A stretch of DNA of 64,000 nt from Acuticoccus sediminis (lineage in GTDB: Bacteria > Pseudomonadota > Alphaproteobacteria > Rhizobiales > Amorphaceae), in assembly GCF_003258595.1 (NCBI RefSeq), contig NZ_QHHQ01000004.1:682001-746000 (forward strand). Reading direction: 5' to 3'. The position numbers and the translations under genes are program-made. This document shows positions 36,239 through 43,808 of this stretch, piece after piece (positions within the stretch are counted from its first letter, which is position 1; each line of letters begins with the position of its first letter). The notes under the pieces are model-generated. The model was not told the DNA's origin. It saw only the letters and a program-made list of their open reading frames with translations, and did not search any database.

Positions 36239-36445
36239 CGCGCCCTCCGGTCCGCCGGCGACGGCGGACGACCCGAAACCGACCTCCCAGACCCGGAGTG
36301 CGTCCGGCCGATCCGCATCGGACGGACGCCCTCCAGCCGCAGCCGATCCCCCCGCCCGACGCGCCCCGGCCACCCCGCCGCACGCTGCGACATTGAACTC
36401 GGGGCCCGCGGGGGGTACTTCGCTCGCGACCATGCCAGGTGACGA
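36239..36445. other. Intergenic spacer with two short inverted repeats
   Basis: 207 bp between the amidohydrolase and amidase genes. GTCCGCC-N6-GGCGGAC at 36250-36269 and GCGTCCG-N16-CGGACGC at 36300-36329 can form hairpins. No T-run is present, so read-through into the amidase is possible. Confidence 0.35.
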
Positions 36446-37813
36446 ATGACTGATCTCGCCCCCGAACGCGCCGCCGACCTCGCCGCGGTGCCCCTCGCCC
36501 GTGCCTACCTCACCGGTGACGCCGACCCCGTCGCCGTGACGGAAGTCCTCCTCGAGCGCATCGCCGATGACGACAATGCCGTCTTCATCTCGACGGCCGC
36601 CGAACGCGCCCTGCGCGAGGCGCGCTCCGCCAAGGCCCGGTACGATGCCGGCCGGCCCGCCTCCTCGCTCGACGGCGTGCCCGTCGCCTGGAAGGACCTC
36701 TTCGACATGGCGGGCGAGGTGACCACCGCCGGCTCGAACCTCCTTCGCAACGCCACCCCGGCCGAGGAGGACAGCCCCGTCGTCGCCTTCCTCGCCTCCG
36801 CGGGCATGGTCGCGCTCGGCAAGACGAACCTCACCGAGTTCGCCTTCTCCGGCCTCGGCCTCAACCCGCACTACGGCACGCCCGCCAATCCGCACGACAA
36901 GGACACGCCCCGCATTCCCGGCGGCTCGTCCTCGGGCTCGGCGGTCGCGGTCGCGTCCGGCCTCGCCACCACCGCCATCGGCTCGGACACCGGCGGCTCG
37001 GTGCGCATCCCCGCCGCGGTAAACGGCCTCGTCGGCTACAAGTCCTCCGAAGGGCGCATCACCAAGGAGAAGGTGGTCCCGCTGTCGGTGACCCTCGACA
37101 CCGTCGGCCCCATCGCCAGGACGGTCGAGGACTGCGTCCACCTCGACGCCGCGCTGCGCGGCGTCGCGCCCACCATCCGCCGGGGCAACGTCGCCGGGAT
37201 GCGCCTCATCGTGTGCGAGACGCTGTGGCTCGACGACTGTGAGGAGGTCGTCACCGACGCCTTCGAGAAGGCGATCAAGCGGCTCGAGCAGGCCGGCGTC
37301 ACGGTCGAGACGCGCAACATCCCGCAGGTCGCGGAAGCCGCGCGCATCGGCGCCGAACACGGCACCATCACCGCCGCCGAGGCCTACGCCTACCACCGCG
37401 AGAGCGTCGAGGGCGCCGACGTGGAGGAGATGGACGGCCGTGTCGTATCGCGCATCCTGCGCGGCAAGACCATGACCGCACAGGACCTCCTCGCCAACCA
37501 GACCGCCCGCGTGACCCTCTCGCGCCAGCTCGGCCAGGAGATGGAGGACGCCTTCATCGTCGGTCCGACGGTCCCGCACGTCGCCCCGGAGATCGCGCCG
37601 CTCGACGCGGACTGGGAGGTGTTCAACCGCGTCAACCTCAAGACGCTGCGCAACACGATGACCGGCAACTTCCTCAACATGCCCGGCGTCGCGATGCCGA
37701 TGGCGAGCACGTCGTCGCTGCCCGTCAGCTTCCTCCTGAACGCCAAGAGCAACGACGACGACCGCCTCCTCTCCGCCGCTCTCGCGATCGAGCACATCGT
37801 CCGCGGCGAGTAA
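36446..37813 (+). CDS. Amidase (amidase signature family)
   Basis: A 455-residue Ser-cisSer-Lys hydrolase. The catalytic Lys is in 'DGVPVAWKDLFDMAG'. The cis-Ser and nucleophile Ser are in 'RIPGGSSSGSAVAVASGLAT' and 'AIGSDTGGSVRIPAAVNGLV' respectively. The rest of the fold matches GatA-like amidases, but there is no gatC/gatB nearby, so a free amidase acting on small amides is more likely. ATG 36446 is preceded by AGGTGA. It may work with the upstream carbamoyl-type hydrolase. Confidence 0.9.
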   Translation: MTDLAPERAADLAAVPLARAYLTGDADPVAVTEVLLERIADDDNAVFISTAAERALREARSAKARYDAGRPASSLDGVPVAWKDLFDMAGEVTTAGSNLLRNATPAEEDSPVVAFLASAGMVALGKTNLTEFAFSGLGLNPHYGTPANPHDKDTPRIPGGSSSGSAVAVASGLATTAIGSDTGGSVRIPAAVNGLVGYKSSEGRITKEKVVPLSVTLDTVGPIARTVEDCVHLDAALRGVAPTIRRGNVAGMRLIVCETLWLDDCEEVVTDAFEKAIKRLEQAGVTVETRNIPQVAEAARIGAEHGTITAAEAYAYHRESVEGADVEEMDGRVVSRILRGKTMTAQDLLANQTARVTLSRQLGQEMEDAFIVGPTVPHVAPEIAPLDADWEVFNRVNLKTLRNTMTGNFLNMPGVAMPMASTSSLPVSFLLNAKSNDDDRLLSAALAIEHIVRGE

Positions 37814-37828
37814 GGGCACGCTGGGGGT

Positions 37829-37858
37829 GCGGGCGGCGGGCACACCGCTCGCCGCCCG
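37829..37858. terminator. Bidirectional hairpin between amidase and LysR genes
   Basis: A 9-bp stem CGGGCGGCG / CGCCGCCCG with an 11-nt loop in the 45-bp convergent gap. It lies where both transcripts end; the T-tract is minimal. Confidence 0.6.
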
Positions 37859-38812
37859 TTATCGCCCCGGCCCCTCCGGCGCGGCGCTCCGGCCCGCGCC
37901 GGGCGGCACCGGACCGTCCCCGGCCAGCGCCTCGGTCAGGATGGCGATGAGGAAGTCGACGAACGCCGCCACGCGCGGCGCCCGCCGCCGGCCCTCCGGA
38001 TAGAGCACCGTCACCGGCGTCGGCGTCGGCGCCCAGTCGGCGAGGATCTCCACCAGCGCCCCGCTGCGCAGCAGCGGCACGAGACGGTAGCGCGGCATCT
38101 GGCCGATACCCCAGCCGAGCCGCACCGCCTCCACGAGCGTCGCCGCGCCGTCGACGCTGACGCGCTGCGGCAGCAGCATCTCCCGCCGCTCCTCCCCCTT
38201 CACGAACTCCAGCGGCATCGGCGCGCCCGTCAGCGACGAGACGAAGCTCACCATCTCGAACCCGTCGAGATCGTCCGGGTGCGCCGGCGTCCTGCGCCCG
38301 GCCAGATAGCCGGGACTCGCGAAGGTCCCCTCCGCCAGCACGCCCACCCGCCGACCCACCAGCGACGAGGCGGTGAGGTCGCCGGCGCGCACCACGCAGT
38401 CGATCCCCTCGCGCACCAGATCGACCATCCGGTCCCCCTCGCCGATGTGGAGGCGGATGCCGGGGTGGCGCCTCAGGAATTCCGGCAGTCGCGGCAGGAT
38501 CGCCGCGCGCAGCATGTCGCCGTGGGCGTGGAAACGGATGAAGCCTTCGAGGTCGCGGGAGGCGATCTCGGTCTCCGCCTCCTCGACGTCGCCGAGGATC
38601 GCGATGCAGCGGCGGTAGTAGGCTTCGCCCTCCGGCGTCGGGCGGACGACGCGTGTGGTCCGGTCGAGGCAGCGAACGCCGAGGCGATGCTCCAGCCCCT
38701 TCACCGCTTCCGTCACGGTGGCGCGGGACAGGCCGAGGTCCTCCGCGGCGCGCGCGAAGCTCTGGCGCTCGACGACGCGGACGAACACGGCCATGGCATC
38801 CAGGCGATCCAT
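37859..38812 (-). CDS. LysR-family transcriptional regulator
   Basis: A 317-residue regulator. The N-terminal winged HTH reads 'MDRLDAMAVFVRVVERQSFA', then RAAEDLGLSRATVTEAVKGL and EHRLGVRCLDRTTR, the LysR signature (a subgroup with Met-Asp-Arg start and 'S-R-A-T-V-T' recognition helix). The effector domain starts near residue 90. It is divergent from the SDR gene with 93 bp between them, which hold a perfect palindrome, so it likely controls the SDR gene and itself. ATG 38812 is used; upstream extension lies over the SDR gene and is not credible. Confidence 0.93.
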   Translation of the reverse strand: MDRLDAMAVFVRVVERQSFARAAEDLGLSRATVTEAVKGLEHRLGVRCLDRTTRVVRPTPEGEAYYRRCIAILGDVEEAETEIASRDLEGFIRFHAHGDMLRAAILPRLPEFLRRHPGIRLHIGEGDRMVDLVREGIDCVVRAGDLTASSLVGRRVGVLAEGTFASPGYLAGRRTPAHPDDLDGFEMVSFVSSLTGAPMPLEFVKGEERREMLLPQRVSVDGAATLVEAVRLGWGIGQMPRYRLVPLLRSGALVEILADWAPTPTPVTVLYPEGRRRAPRVAAFVDFLIAILTEALAGDGPVPPGAGRSAAPEGPGR

Positions 38813-38826
38813 ATGTTCGGAATATA

Positions 38827-38851
38827 CGAATAGTGCATTCGCCACTATTCG
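38827..38851. promoter_or_regulatory. Putative LysR operator
   Basis: A perfect 9-bp inverted repeat, CGAATAGTG-N7-CACTATTCG, in the LysR-SDR divergent spacer. It contains the LysR-box T-N11-A arrangement, and lies 15 bp from the LysR start and 55 bp from the SDR start. The spacer is AT-richer than the surroundings. Confidence 0.7.
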
Positions 38852-38905
38852 CTTTTCGGAAACTCGAAGCCGGCCCATATCCGGCCCAGCGCACAGGAGA
38901 CTGCA

Positions 38906-39643
38906 ATGACCGAGACTGCCAAGGTCGCGATCGTCACCGGTGGGTCCCGCGGGATCGGGGCCGCCATCTCGAAGAGGCTCGGCCACGACGGGTTCGCCGT
39001 CGCGGTCAACTACTCCGGCAACGCGGAGGCCGCGGGCGAGGTCGTCGACGCGATCACCGCCGCCGGCGGCAAGGCGGTCGCCATCCAGGCCGACGTGACC
39101 GATCCCGCCGCCGTCGTGCGGCTCTTCGACGAGACGGAGAAGGCGTTCGGCCCCGTCGGCGTCCTCGTCAACAACGCCGGCGTGATGCGCCTCTCGCCGA
39201 TCGCCGAGACGGACGACGCGGCGCTCGACCGCCACCTCGCGGTCAACGTGCGGGGCCCCTTCTTCGCGCTGCGCGAGGCGGCGCGGCGGATGGGCCCGGG
39301 CGGGCGCATCGTCAACCTGTCGACCAGCGTGCTCGGCAAGTACCAGCCGACCTACGGCGTCTACGCGGCGACGAAGGGCGCCATCGAGGCGCTCTCGAAG
39401 GTGATGGCGAACGAGATGCGCGGCCGCGAGATCACCGTCAACGTCATCGCCCCCGGCCCCACCGGCACAGACCTCTTCCTCGACGGCAAGAGCGAGGAGC
39501 TGATCGCGGCCATCGCCAAGCAGGCGCCGATGGAGCGGATCGGCACGCCGGACGAGATCGCCGACGCGGTCGCCTTCCTCGCCGGCCCGGACGGCCGCTG
39601 GGTCAACGGCCAGGTGCTGCGGGTCAACGGCGGCCTCGTCTGA
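38906..39643 (+). CDS. Short-chain dehydrogenase/reductase (SDR)
   Basis: A 245-residue NAD(P)-dependent oxidoreductase. The cofactor motif is TGGSRGIG near the N-terminus; the NNAG motif is in 'VGVLVNNAGVMRLSPIAE'. Catalytic Ser, Tyr and Lys are in 'IVNLSTSVLGKYQPTYGVYA' and the following ATKGAIEAL (YAATK). 'VIAPGPTGTDLF' is the usual PG motif. The Arg after the Gly-rich loop suggests NADP(H) use. Substrate unknown. AGGAG lies 7 nt before ATG 38906. Likely under control of the divergent LysR regulator. Confidence 0.93.
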   Translation: MTETAKVAIVTGGSRGIGAAISKRLGHDGFAVAVNYSGNAEAAGEVVDAITAAGGKAVAIQADVTDPAAVVRLFDETEKAFGPVGVLVNNAGVMRLSPIAETDDAALDRHLAVNVRGPFFALREAARRMGPGGRIVNLSTSVLGKYQPTYGVYAATKGAIEALSKVMANEMRGREITVNVIAPGPTGTDLFLDGKSEELIAAIAKQAPMERIGTPDEIADAVAFLAGPDGRWVNGQVLRVNGGLV

Positions 39644-39655
39644 CCGCCGCCGAAA

Positions 39656-39684
39656 CGAAAAACGCCGCCCCGAGGGGCGGCGTT
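39656..39684 (-). terminator. Rho-independent terminator of the OmpA-family gene (bidirectional)
   Basis: A stem AACGCCGCCCC / GGGGCGGCGTT with a minimal loop. On the minus strand it runs into TTTTTCGTTT, ending transcription from the 39711-41984 gene. On the plus strand it lies 17 bp after the SDR stop with only a weak T-tract. Confidence 0.85.
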
Positions 39685-39710
39685 CTCCTTGGATGGGATC
39701 GGCGGGCCGA

Positions 39711-41984
39711 TCAGTTGAAGGACTGATCCTCCAGCCCCGCGATCTGGTCGTCGTTCGCCAGCAGCGGCGTAATGCGACGGACCGTGACGCGGCGGTTGAT
39801 GCGGCTGTCGCCGGCAGTGTCCTCCTTCAGGAACTGCTCGCCGAAGCCCTGCGTGACGAGGTTCTCCGGCGGGATCTCGAAGTACTCGGTCAGGATCTGC
39901 GCCACGCTCTCGGCACGGGCATCCGACAGGGTAAGGTTCGATTCGGCCGAGCCGACCGCGTCCGTGTGGCCCTCGATCAGGAAGACCTCGGAGGGGTTCG
40001 CGTTGACCGCCTCCTCGATGGCAACGCCAAGCGTCTCGAGGCTGCCGATCTCGCTGTCGTCGATGTCCGCCGAGCCGGTGCGGAACGTGATCGTGTCCAC
40101 GTCGATCCGCGGCATCAGCGCGCGCAGGTCCTCGTTGTAGAGCACCTGGTTCAGCGTGTAGGCGCGGTCGAGCTGCTGGACCGGTTCGGCGGTCACGGTG
40201 TCGTAGACCACCTGCACCGGGGCGCGCGACGGCTCCACGATGTACCGGTCGTACGGGATGCCGACGTTCACCGGGCCGACGTCCACGTCGAGGCTCGAGT
40301 CGTCGCCCCACCAGACCGGCATGTTGTTGAACAGCGTGACCGACTGGCCGCCCGGCAGGACGCGGTAGCGGCGGATCGGAACACCGTAGTTGTCGATCAC
40401 CGTCACGACGCGGCTGCCGTCCTCACGGATGACGACCGATTCGGTCCAGCCGTTGTTGAGGTCGCGGACGTTGTAGTTGTCCGCGCGCCAGTAGAAGCGC
40501 TCCGGGTACTCGTCGACGATCAGCGGGCGGCCATCGACCACGTAGGTGGTGCGGCCCTGGGTCGTGGCGGCGACGATGGCGGCACCGGCGAAGACGCCCA
40601 GACCGGCCCAGGCCGCACGTTCCCAGTTGTTGTTGCGACGATAGTCACGCTCCCAGTCGCGATAGCGGTCGCGGCGGCGCTCCTCCTCGCGGACCCAGTC
40701 GCGACGCTCGTCACGACGATCCTGGCGGATCTCGCGGCGGATTTCCTCGCGGCGATCGCGGATGGCAGCGGCGCGCTGCTCCTCTCGGCGATCGCGGCGG
40801 CGGGCTTCCTCGCGGTTTTCCTGACGCTGCTCGCGGGCGATCTCCTGCCGGCGCTCCTCGCGGAGACGCTGACGGCGATCCTGATCGCGGTTCGCCTGCT
40901 CGGTGCGACGGTCGCGCTCCATGCGCTGACGCAGGGACTCGCGATCGCCACCGTTGGCGCGGTTCTCACGGGCGGCGGCGCGGCGCTGCTCCTGAGCCTC
41001 GTTGGCCTGACGGTTCTCGCGGCGCTGCTGGTTGTTCTCCTGCTGGCGCTGCTCGCGGGCGTTCTCGCGGCGCTGCTCCTGCTCCCGATTGGCCTCGCGG
41101 TTCTCGCGGCGCTGCTGGTTGTTCTCCTGCTGGCGCTGCTCGCGTGCGGCCTCGCGGCGCTGCTCCTGAGCCTGATTGGCCTCGCGGTTCTCGCGGCGCT
41201 GCTGGTTGCTTTCCTGCTGGCGCTGCTCGCGGGCGGCCTCGCGGCGCTGCTCCTGGGCCCTGTCGGCCTGGCGCTGCTGCTGCGTGTCCGCCTGACGCTG
41301 CCTCTGCGCCTCGGCCTGACGCTGCTTCTGCGCCTCCGCCTGACGCTGCTTCTGCGCCTCGGCCTGGCGCTGCTTCTGCGCCTCAGCCTGGCGCTGCTTC
41401 TGCGCCTCGGCCTGGCGCTGCTTCTGCGCCTCGGCCTGACGCTGCTTCTGCGCCTCGGCCTGACGCTGCTTCTGCGCCTCGGCCTGGCGCTGCTTCTGCG
41501 CCTCGGCCTGACGCTGCTTCTGCGCCTCGGCCTGACGCTGCTTCTGCGCCTCGGCCTGACGCTGCTTCTGCGCCTCGGCCTGACGCTGCTTCTGCGCGTC
41601 GGCCTGGCGCTGCTTCTGGGCGTCGGCCTGACGCTGCTTCTGCGCGTCGGCCTGGCGCTGCTGCTTCTGCTGCTCGGCCTGGCGCTGCTTCTTCGCTTCC
41701 GCCTGGCGCTGCTGCTTCTTCTGGTCGTTCTGCTGCGCCTGGTTCTTCTTCTGCCGCTCCTCGCGAGCCTTGGCGCGGCGCTCTTCCTGCTTCTGGTCCT
41801 GCTGCGCGACCACGATCGGCTCGCCGGCAAACACACCGGAATCGCCCGGAACGGCGGTGCCGTTCCAGTCCTGCACGGTGAGCGTGTTGAGATCAGCGGC
41901 GCTCGGCCTGCCGATGTCCGCTGCCGCCGGGACGGGACTCGCTGCCATCGCAGCGATCACCGCCCAGCTCGTCATTTGTCGCAT
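39711..41984 (-). CDS. OmpA-family protein with long coiled-coil repeat region
   Basis: A 757-residue envelope protein. It has a signal peptide (MRQMTSWAVIAAMAASPVPA, cleavage near AAA-DI). Residues ~65-110 are QKR-rich; ~112-232 are a run of QAEAQKQR octads; ~242-334 hold three 29-residue RREAAREQRQQENNQQRREN repeats; then more Arg/Glu-rich sequence to ~430. A short hydrophobic segment (AAWAGLGVFAGAAIVAATT) follows. Residues ~610-740 are an OmpA/Pal peptidoglycan-binding domain: 'VDTITFRTGSADIDDSEIGS', 'VFLIEGHTDAVGSAESNLTL', 'SDARAESVAQILTEYF'. AGGAAGG precedes ATG 41984. It probably tethers the outer membrane to the cell wall across a long helical spacer. Confidence 0.88.
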   Translation of the reverse strand: MRQMTSWAVIAAMAASPVPAAADIGRPSAADLNTLTVQDWNGTAVPGDSGVFAGEPIVVAQQDQKQEERRAKAREERQKKNQAQQNDQKKQQRQAEAKKQRQAEQQKQQRQADAQKQRQADAQKQRQADAQKQRQAEAQKQRQAEAQKQRQAEAQKQRQAEAQKQRQAEAQKQRQAEAQKQRQAEAQKQRQAEAQKQRQAEAQKQRQAEAQKQRQAEAQKQRQAEAQRQRQADTQQQRQADRAQEQRREAAREQRQQESNQQRRENREANQAQEQRREAAREQRQQENNQQRRENREANREQEQRRENAREQRQQENNQQRRENRQANEAQEQRRAAARENRANGGDRESLRQRMERDRRTEQANRDQDRRQRLREERRQEIAREQRQENREEARRRDRREEQRAAAIRDRREEIRREIRQDRRDERRDWVREEERRRDRYRDWERDYRRNNNWERAAWAGLGVFAGAAIVAATTQGRTTYVVDGRPLIVDEYPERFYWRADNYNVRDLNNGWTESVVIREDGSRVVTVIDNYGVPIRRYRVLPGGQSVTLFNNMPVWWGDDSSLDVDVGPVNVGIPYDRYIVEPSRAPVQVVYDTVTAEPVQQLDRAYTLNQVLYNEDLRALMPRIDVDTITFRTGSADIDDSEIGSLETLGVAIEEAVNANPSEVFLIEGHTDAVGSAESNLTLSDARAESVAQILTEYFEIPPENLVTQGFGEQFLKEDTAGDSRINRRVTVRRITPLLANDDQIAGLEDQSFN
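40985..41260. repeat. 87-bp tandem repeat within the OmpA-family gene
   Basis: Three copies at exactly 87-bp spacing (for example, the CTGGTTG marker starts at 41028, 41115 and 41202), plus a degenerate fourth. Each encodes 29 residues. All copies keep frame. Confidence 0.8.
41291..41650. repeat. 24-bp tandem repeat within the OmpA-family gene
   Basis: About 15 near-identical units with period 24 (plus-strand unit CCTGACGCTGCTTCTGCGCC then TCGG). Each encodes an octad of the QAEAQKQR type. Because 24 is a multiple of 3, unit gain or loss would change length without a frameshift. Confidence 0.9.
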
Positions 41985-42081
41985 GCTGCCTTCCTCTCGG
42001 CTTACGTCCAGCCGGAATGAACCTTCCGGTGTGTATATGACCTGAACGCACCGCTGCCGAGAGTAGTTCAGCCCGGAATCG

Positions 42082-43491
42082 TCAAGTGTGGATCACGCGG
42101 CCGTACGCATCGAGGACGCTCTCGTGCATCATCTCCGAGAGAGTCGGATGCGGGAACACGGCGTCGATCAGCTCTTGTTCCGTGGTCTCGAGGTTCATCG
42201 CGACCACGAAACCTTGGATCAGCTCGGTCACTTCTGCACCACACATGTGCGCGCCTAAAAGTTGACCAGTCTTGGCATCGAACACCGTCTTCACGAAGCC
42301 ATCCGGCTCGCCGAGCGCGATCGCCTTGCCGTTGCCGATGAAGGGGAACCGGCCGACACGGACCTCGTAGCCCGCGTCCTTGGCCTTCGCCTCGGTCAGG
42401 CCGACGGAGGCGACCTGCGGGTGGCAGTAGGTGCAGCCGGGGATCTTCAGCTTGTCCATCACATGCGGCTTTTTGCCCGCGATGGCCTCCACGCAGATCA
42501 CGCCTTCGTGTTCCGCCTTGTGCGCCAGCATGGGCGGGCCGGCGACGTCACCGATGGCGTAGATGCCCTTCACGTTGGTGCGGCCGTACTCGTCGATGAC
42601 GACGCAGCCACGATCGGTCTTCACGCCGAGCGCCTCGAGCCCGAGGTCCTCGATGTTACCGACGACGCCGACGGCGGAGATGACCTTGTCCACCTCGATC
42701 GTCTCGGTCTTGCCGCCGACCTCGACCTTGGCCTTCAGTGTCTTGCCCTTCTCGATGCCGGCGACCTTGGCCGACGTCATGATCTTCAGCCCCTGCTTCT
42801 CGAGCTGCTTGCGGGCGAGCTTGGCGATCTCGACGTCCTCGACCGGCAGGATCTGGTCCATCACCTCGACGACGGTGACCTCGGACCCCATCGAGTTGAA
42901 GAACGAGGCGAACTCGATGCCGATGGCGCCGGAGCCGACGACCAGAAGCCGCTTGGGAAGCTCCTTCGGGACCATCGCCTCGAAGTAGGTCCAGATGTTC
43001 TCCTTGTCCGGCTCCAGGCCCGGCAGGGCGCGCGGGCGGGCGCCGGTCGCGACGATGATGTGCTTGGCCTCGTACGTGCCGCCGCCCTTGGCGCCCTTCG
43101 GCGCGTCGTCGGCGGCCACGACGTCGACCTTGCCGGGACCGGTGATCTTGGCCGTGCCCCAGATGACGTCGACCTTGTTCTTCTTCAGCAGGAAGCCGAC
43201 ACCGGTGTTGAGCTGCTTGGACACCCCGCGCGAGCGCTCCACCACCTTCGACATGTCGAAGGAGAACTCCTTGGCCGACAGGCCGAAGTCCTTGGCGTGC
43301 TTGAAGTGGTCGTACACCTCGGCCGACCGCAGCAGGGCCTTGGTCGGGATGCAGCCCCAGTTGAGGCAGATGCCGCCGAGGTGCTTCTTCTCCACGACCG
43401 CCGTCTTGAGGCCGAGCTGCGCGGAGCGGATGGCGGTGACGTAACCGCCGGGGCCGGAGCCGATGATGAGGACGTCGTAGGAGTCGGCCAT
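42082..43491 (-). CDS. lpdA: Dihydrolipoyl dehydrogenase
   Basis: A 469-residue FAD flavoprotein, E3 of the 2-oxoacid dehydrogenase complexes, reoxidising dihydrolipoamide with NAD+. 'YDVLIIGSGPGGYVTAIRSA' is the FAD site. 'LGGICLNWGCIPTKALLRSA' has the redox-active CxxxxC. 'RLLVVGSGAIGIEFASFFNS' is the NAD site, and 'AVFPHPTLSEMMHESVLDAY' carries the catalytic His-Glu pair. ATG 43491 (MADSYDV) is chosen; a GTG two codons earlier overlaps the cupin stop. No E1/E2 genes are adjacent. It follows a cupin gene on the same strand. Confidence 0.96.
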   Translation of the reverse strand: MADSYDVLIIGSGPGGYVTAIRSAQLGLKTAVVEKKHLGGICLNWGCIPTKALLRSAEVYDHFKHAKDFGLSAKEFSFDMSKVVERSRGVSKQLNTGVGFLLKKNKVDVIWGTAKITGPGKVDVVAADDAPKGAKGGGTYEAKHIIVATGARPRALPGLEPDKENIWTYFEAMVPKELPKRLLVVGSGAIGIEFASFFNSMGSEVTVVEVMDQILPVEDVEIAKLARKQLEKQGLKIMTSAKVAGIEKGKTLKAKVEVGGKTETIEVDKVISAVGVVGNIEDLGLEALGVKTDRGCVVIDEYGRTNVKGIYAIGDVAGPPMLAHKAEHEGVICVEAIAGKKPHVMDKLKIPGCTYCHPQVASVGLTEAKAKDAGYEVRVGRFPFIGNGKAIALGEPDGFVKTVFDAKTGQLLGAHMCGAEVTELIQGFVVAMNLETTEQELIDAVFPHPTLSEMMHESVLDAYGRVIHT

Positions 43492-43493
43492 AG

Positions 43494-43775
43494 TCACTTC
43501 ATCTCAATTTCGACGAACGACACGACGGCATCGGAGCGGTTGACCACGTCGTGCGAGACGCCTTTGGGGCGGGAATAGCTCTCACCGAGCTTCATCTCGG
43601 CGATGTGATCGCCGTTCGCATCCACCATCGTCAGCGTCCCGGGGATGACCGGGACGACGACGTAATCGTACTCGTGGACGTGCGGTCCGGTGGATGTGCC
43701 AGGCTCGAACGTCCACCGGGTGACGCGCACGTGGGGCTCGTCGATCTGCACCGTGGCGCTCGCCTTGATGGCCAT
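43494..43775 (-). CDS. Small cupin-domain protein
   Basis: A 93-residue single-domain cupin. 'TSTGPHVHEYDYVVVPVIPG' is cupin motif 1 with its two His metal ligands; 'YSRPKGVSHDVVNRSD' is motif 2 with the third His. Such small cupins may bind a metal or a small ligand; the function is not known. It lies 2 nt upstream of lpdA and 33 bp downstream of glyS on the same strand, so the three could share a transcript. Confidence 0.8.
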   Translation of the reverse strand: MAIKASATVQIDEPHVRVTRWTFEPGTSTGPHVHEYDYVVVPVIPGTLTMVDANGDHIAEMKLGESYSRPKGVSHDVVNRSDAVVSFVEIEMK

Positions 43776-43808
43776 GTCGTCTCGTCTCTGTCTCAGTTGG
43801 CGGTGATG

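Noticed and set aside
36250-36329. Short inverted repeats between the amidohydrolase and amidase genes as possible terminators
   Set aside because: No T-run and stems of only 7 bp; listed only as spacer content.
39693-42020. A 775-codon open frame on the plus strand opposite the OmpA-family gene, rich in Leu (LLLRLGLTLLLRLGLALL-type repeats)
   Set aside because: It is the antisense reading of the 24-bp and 87-bp repeats; the minus-strand frame has a signal peptide, SD, OmpA domain and terminator, while this one has none.
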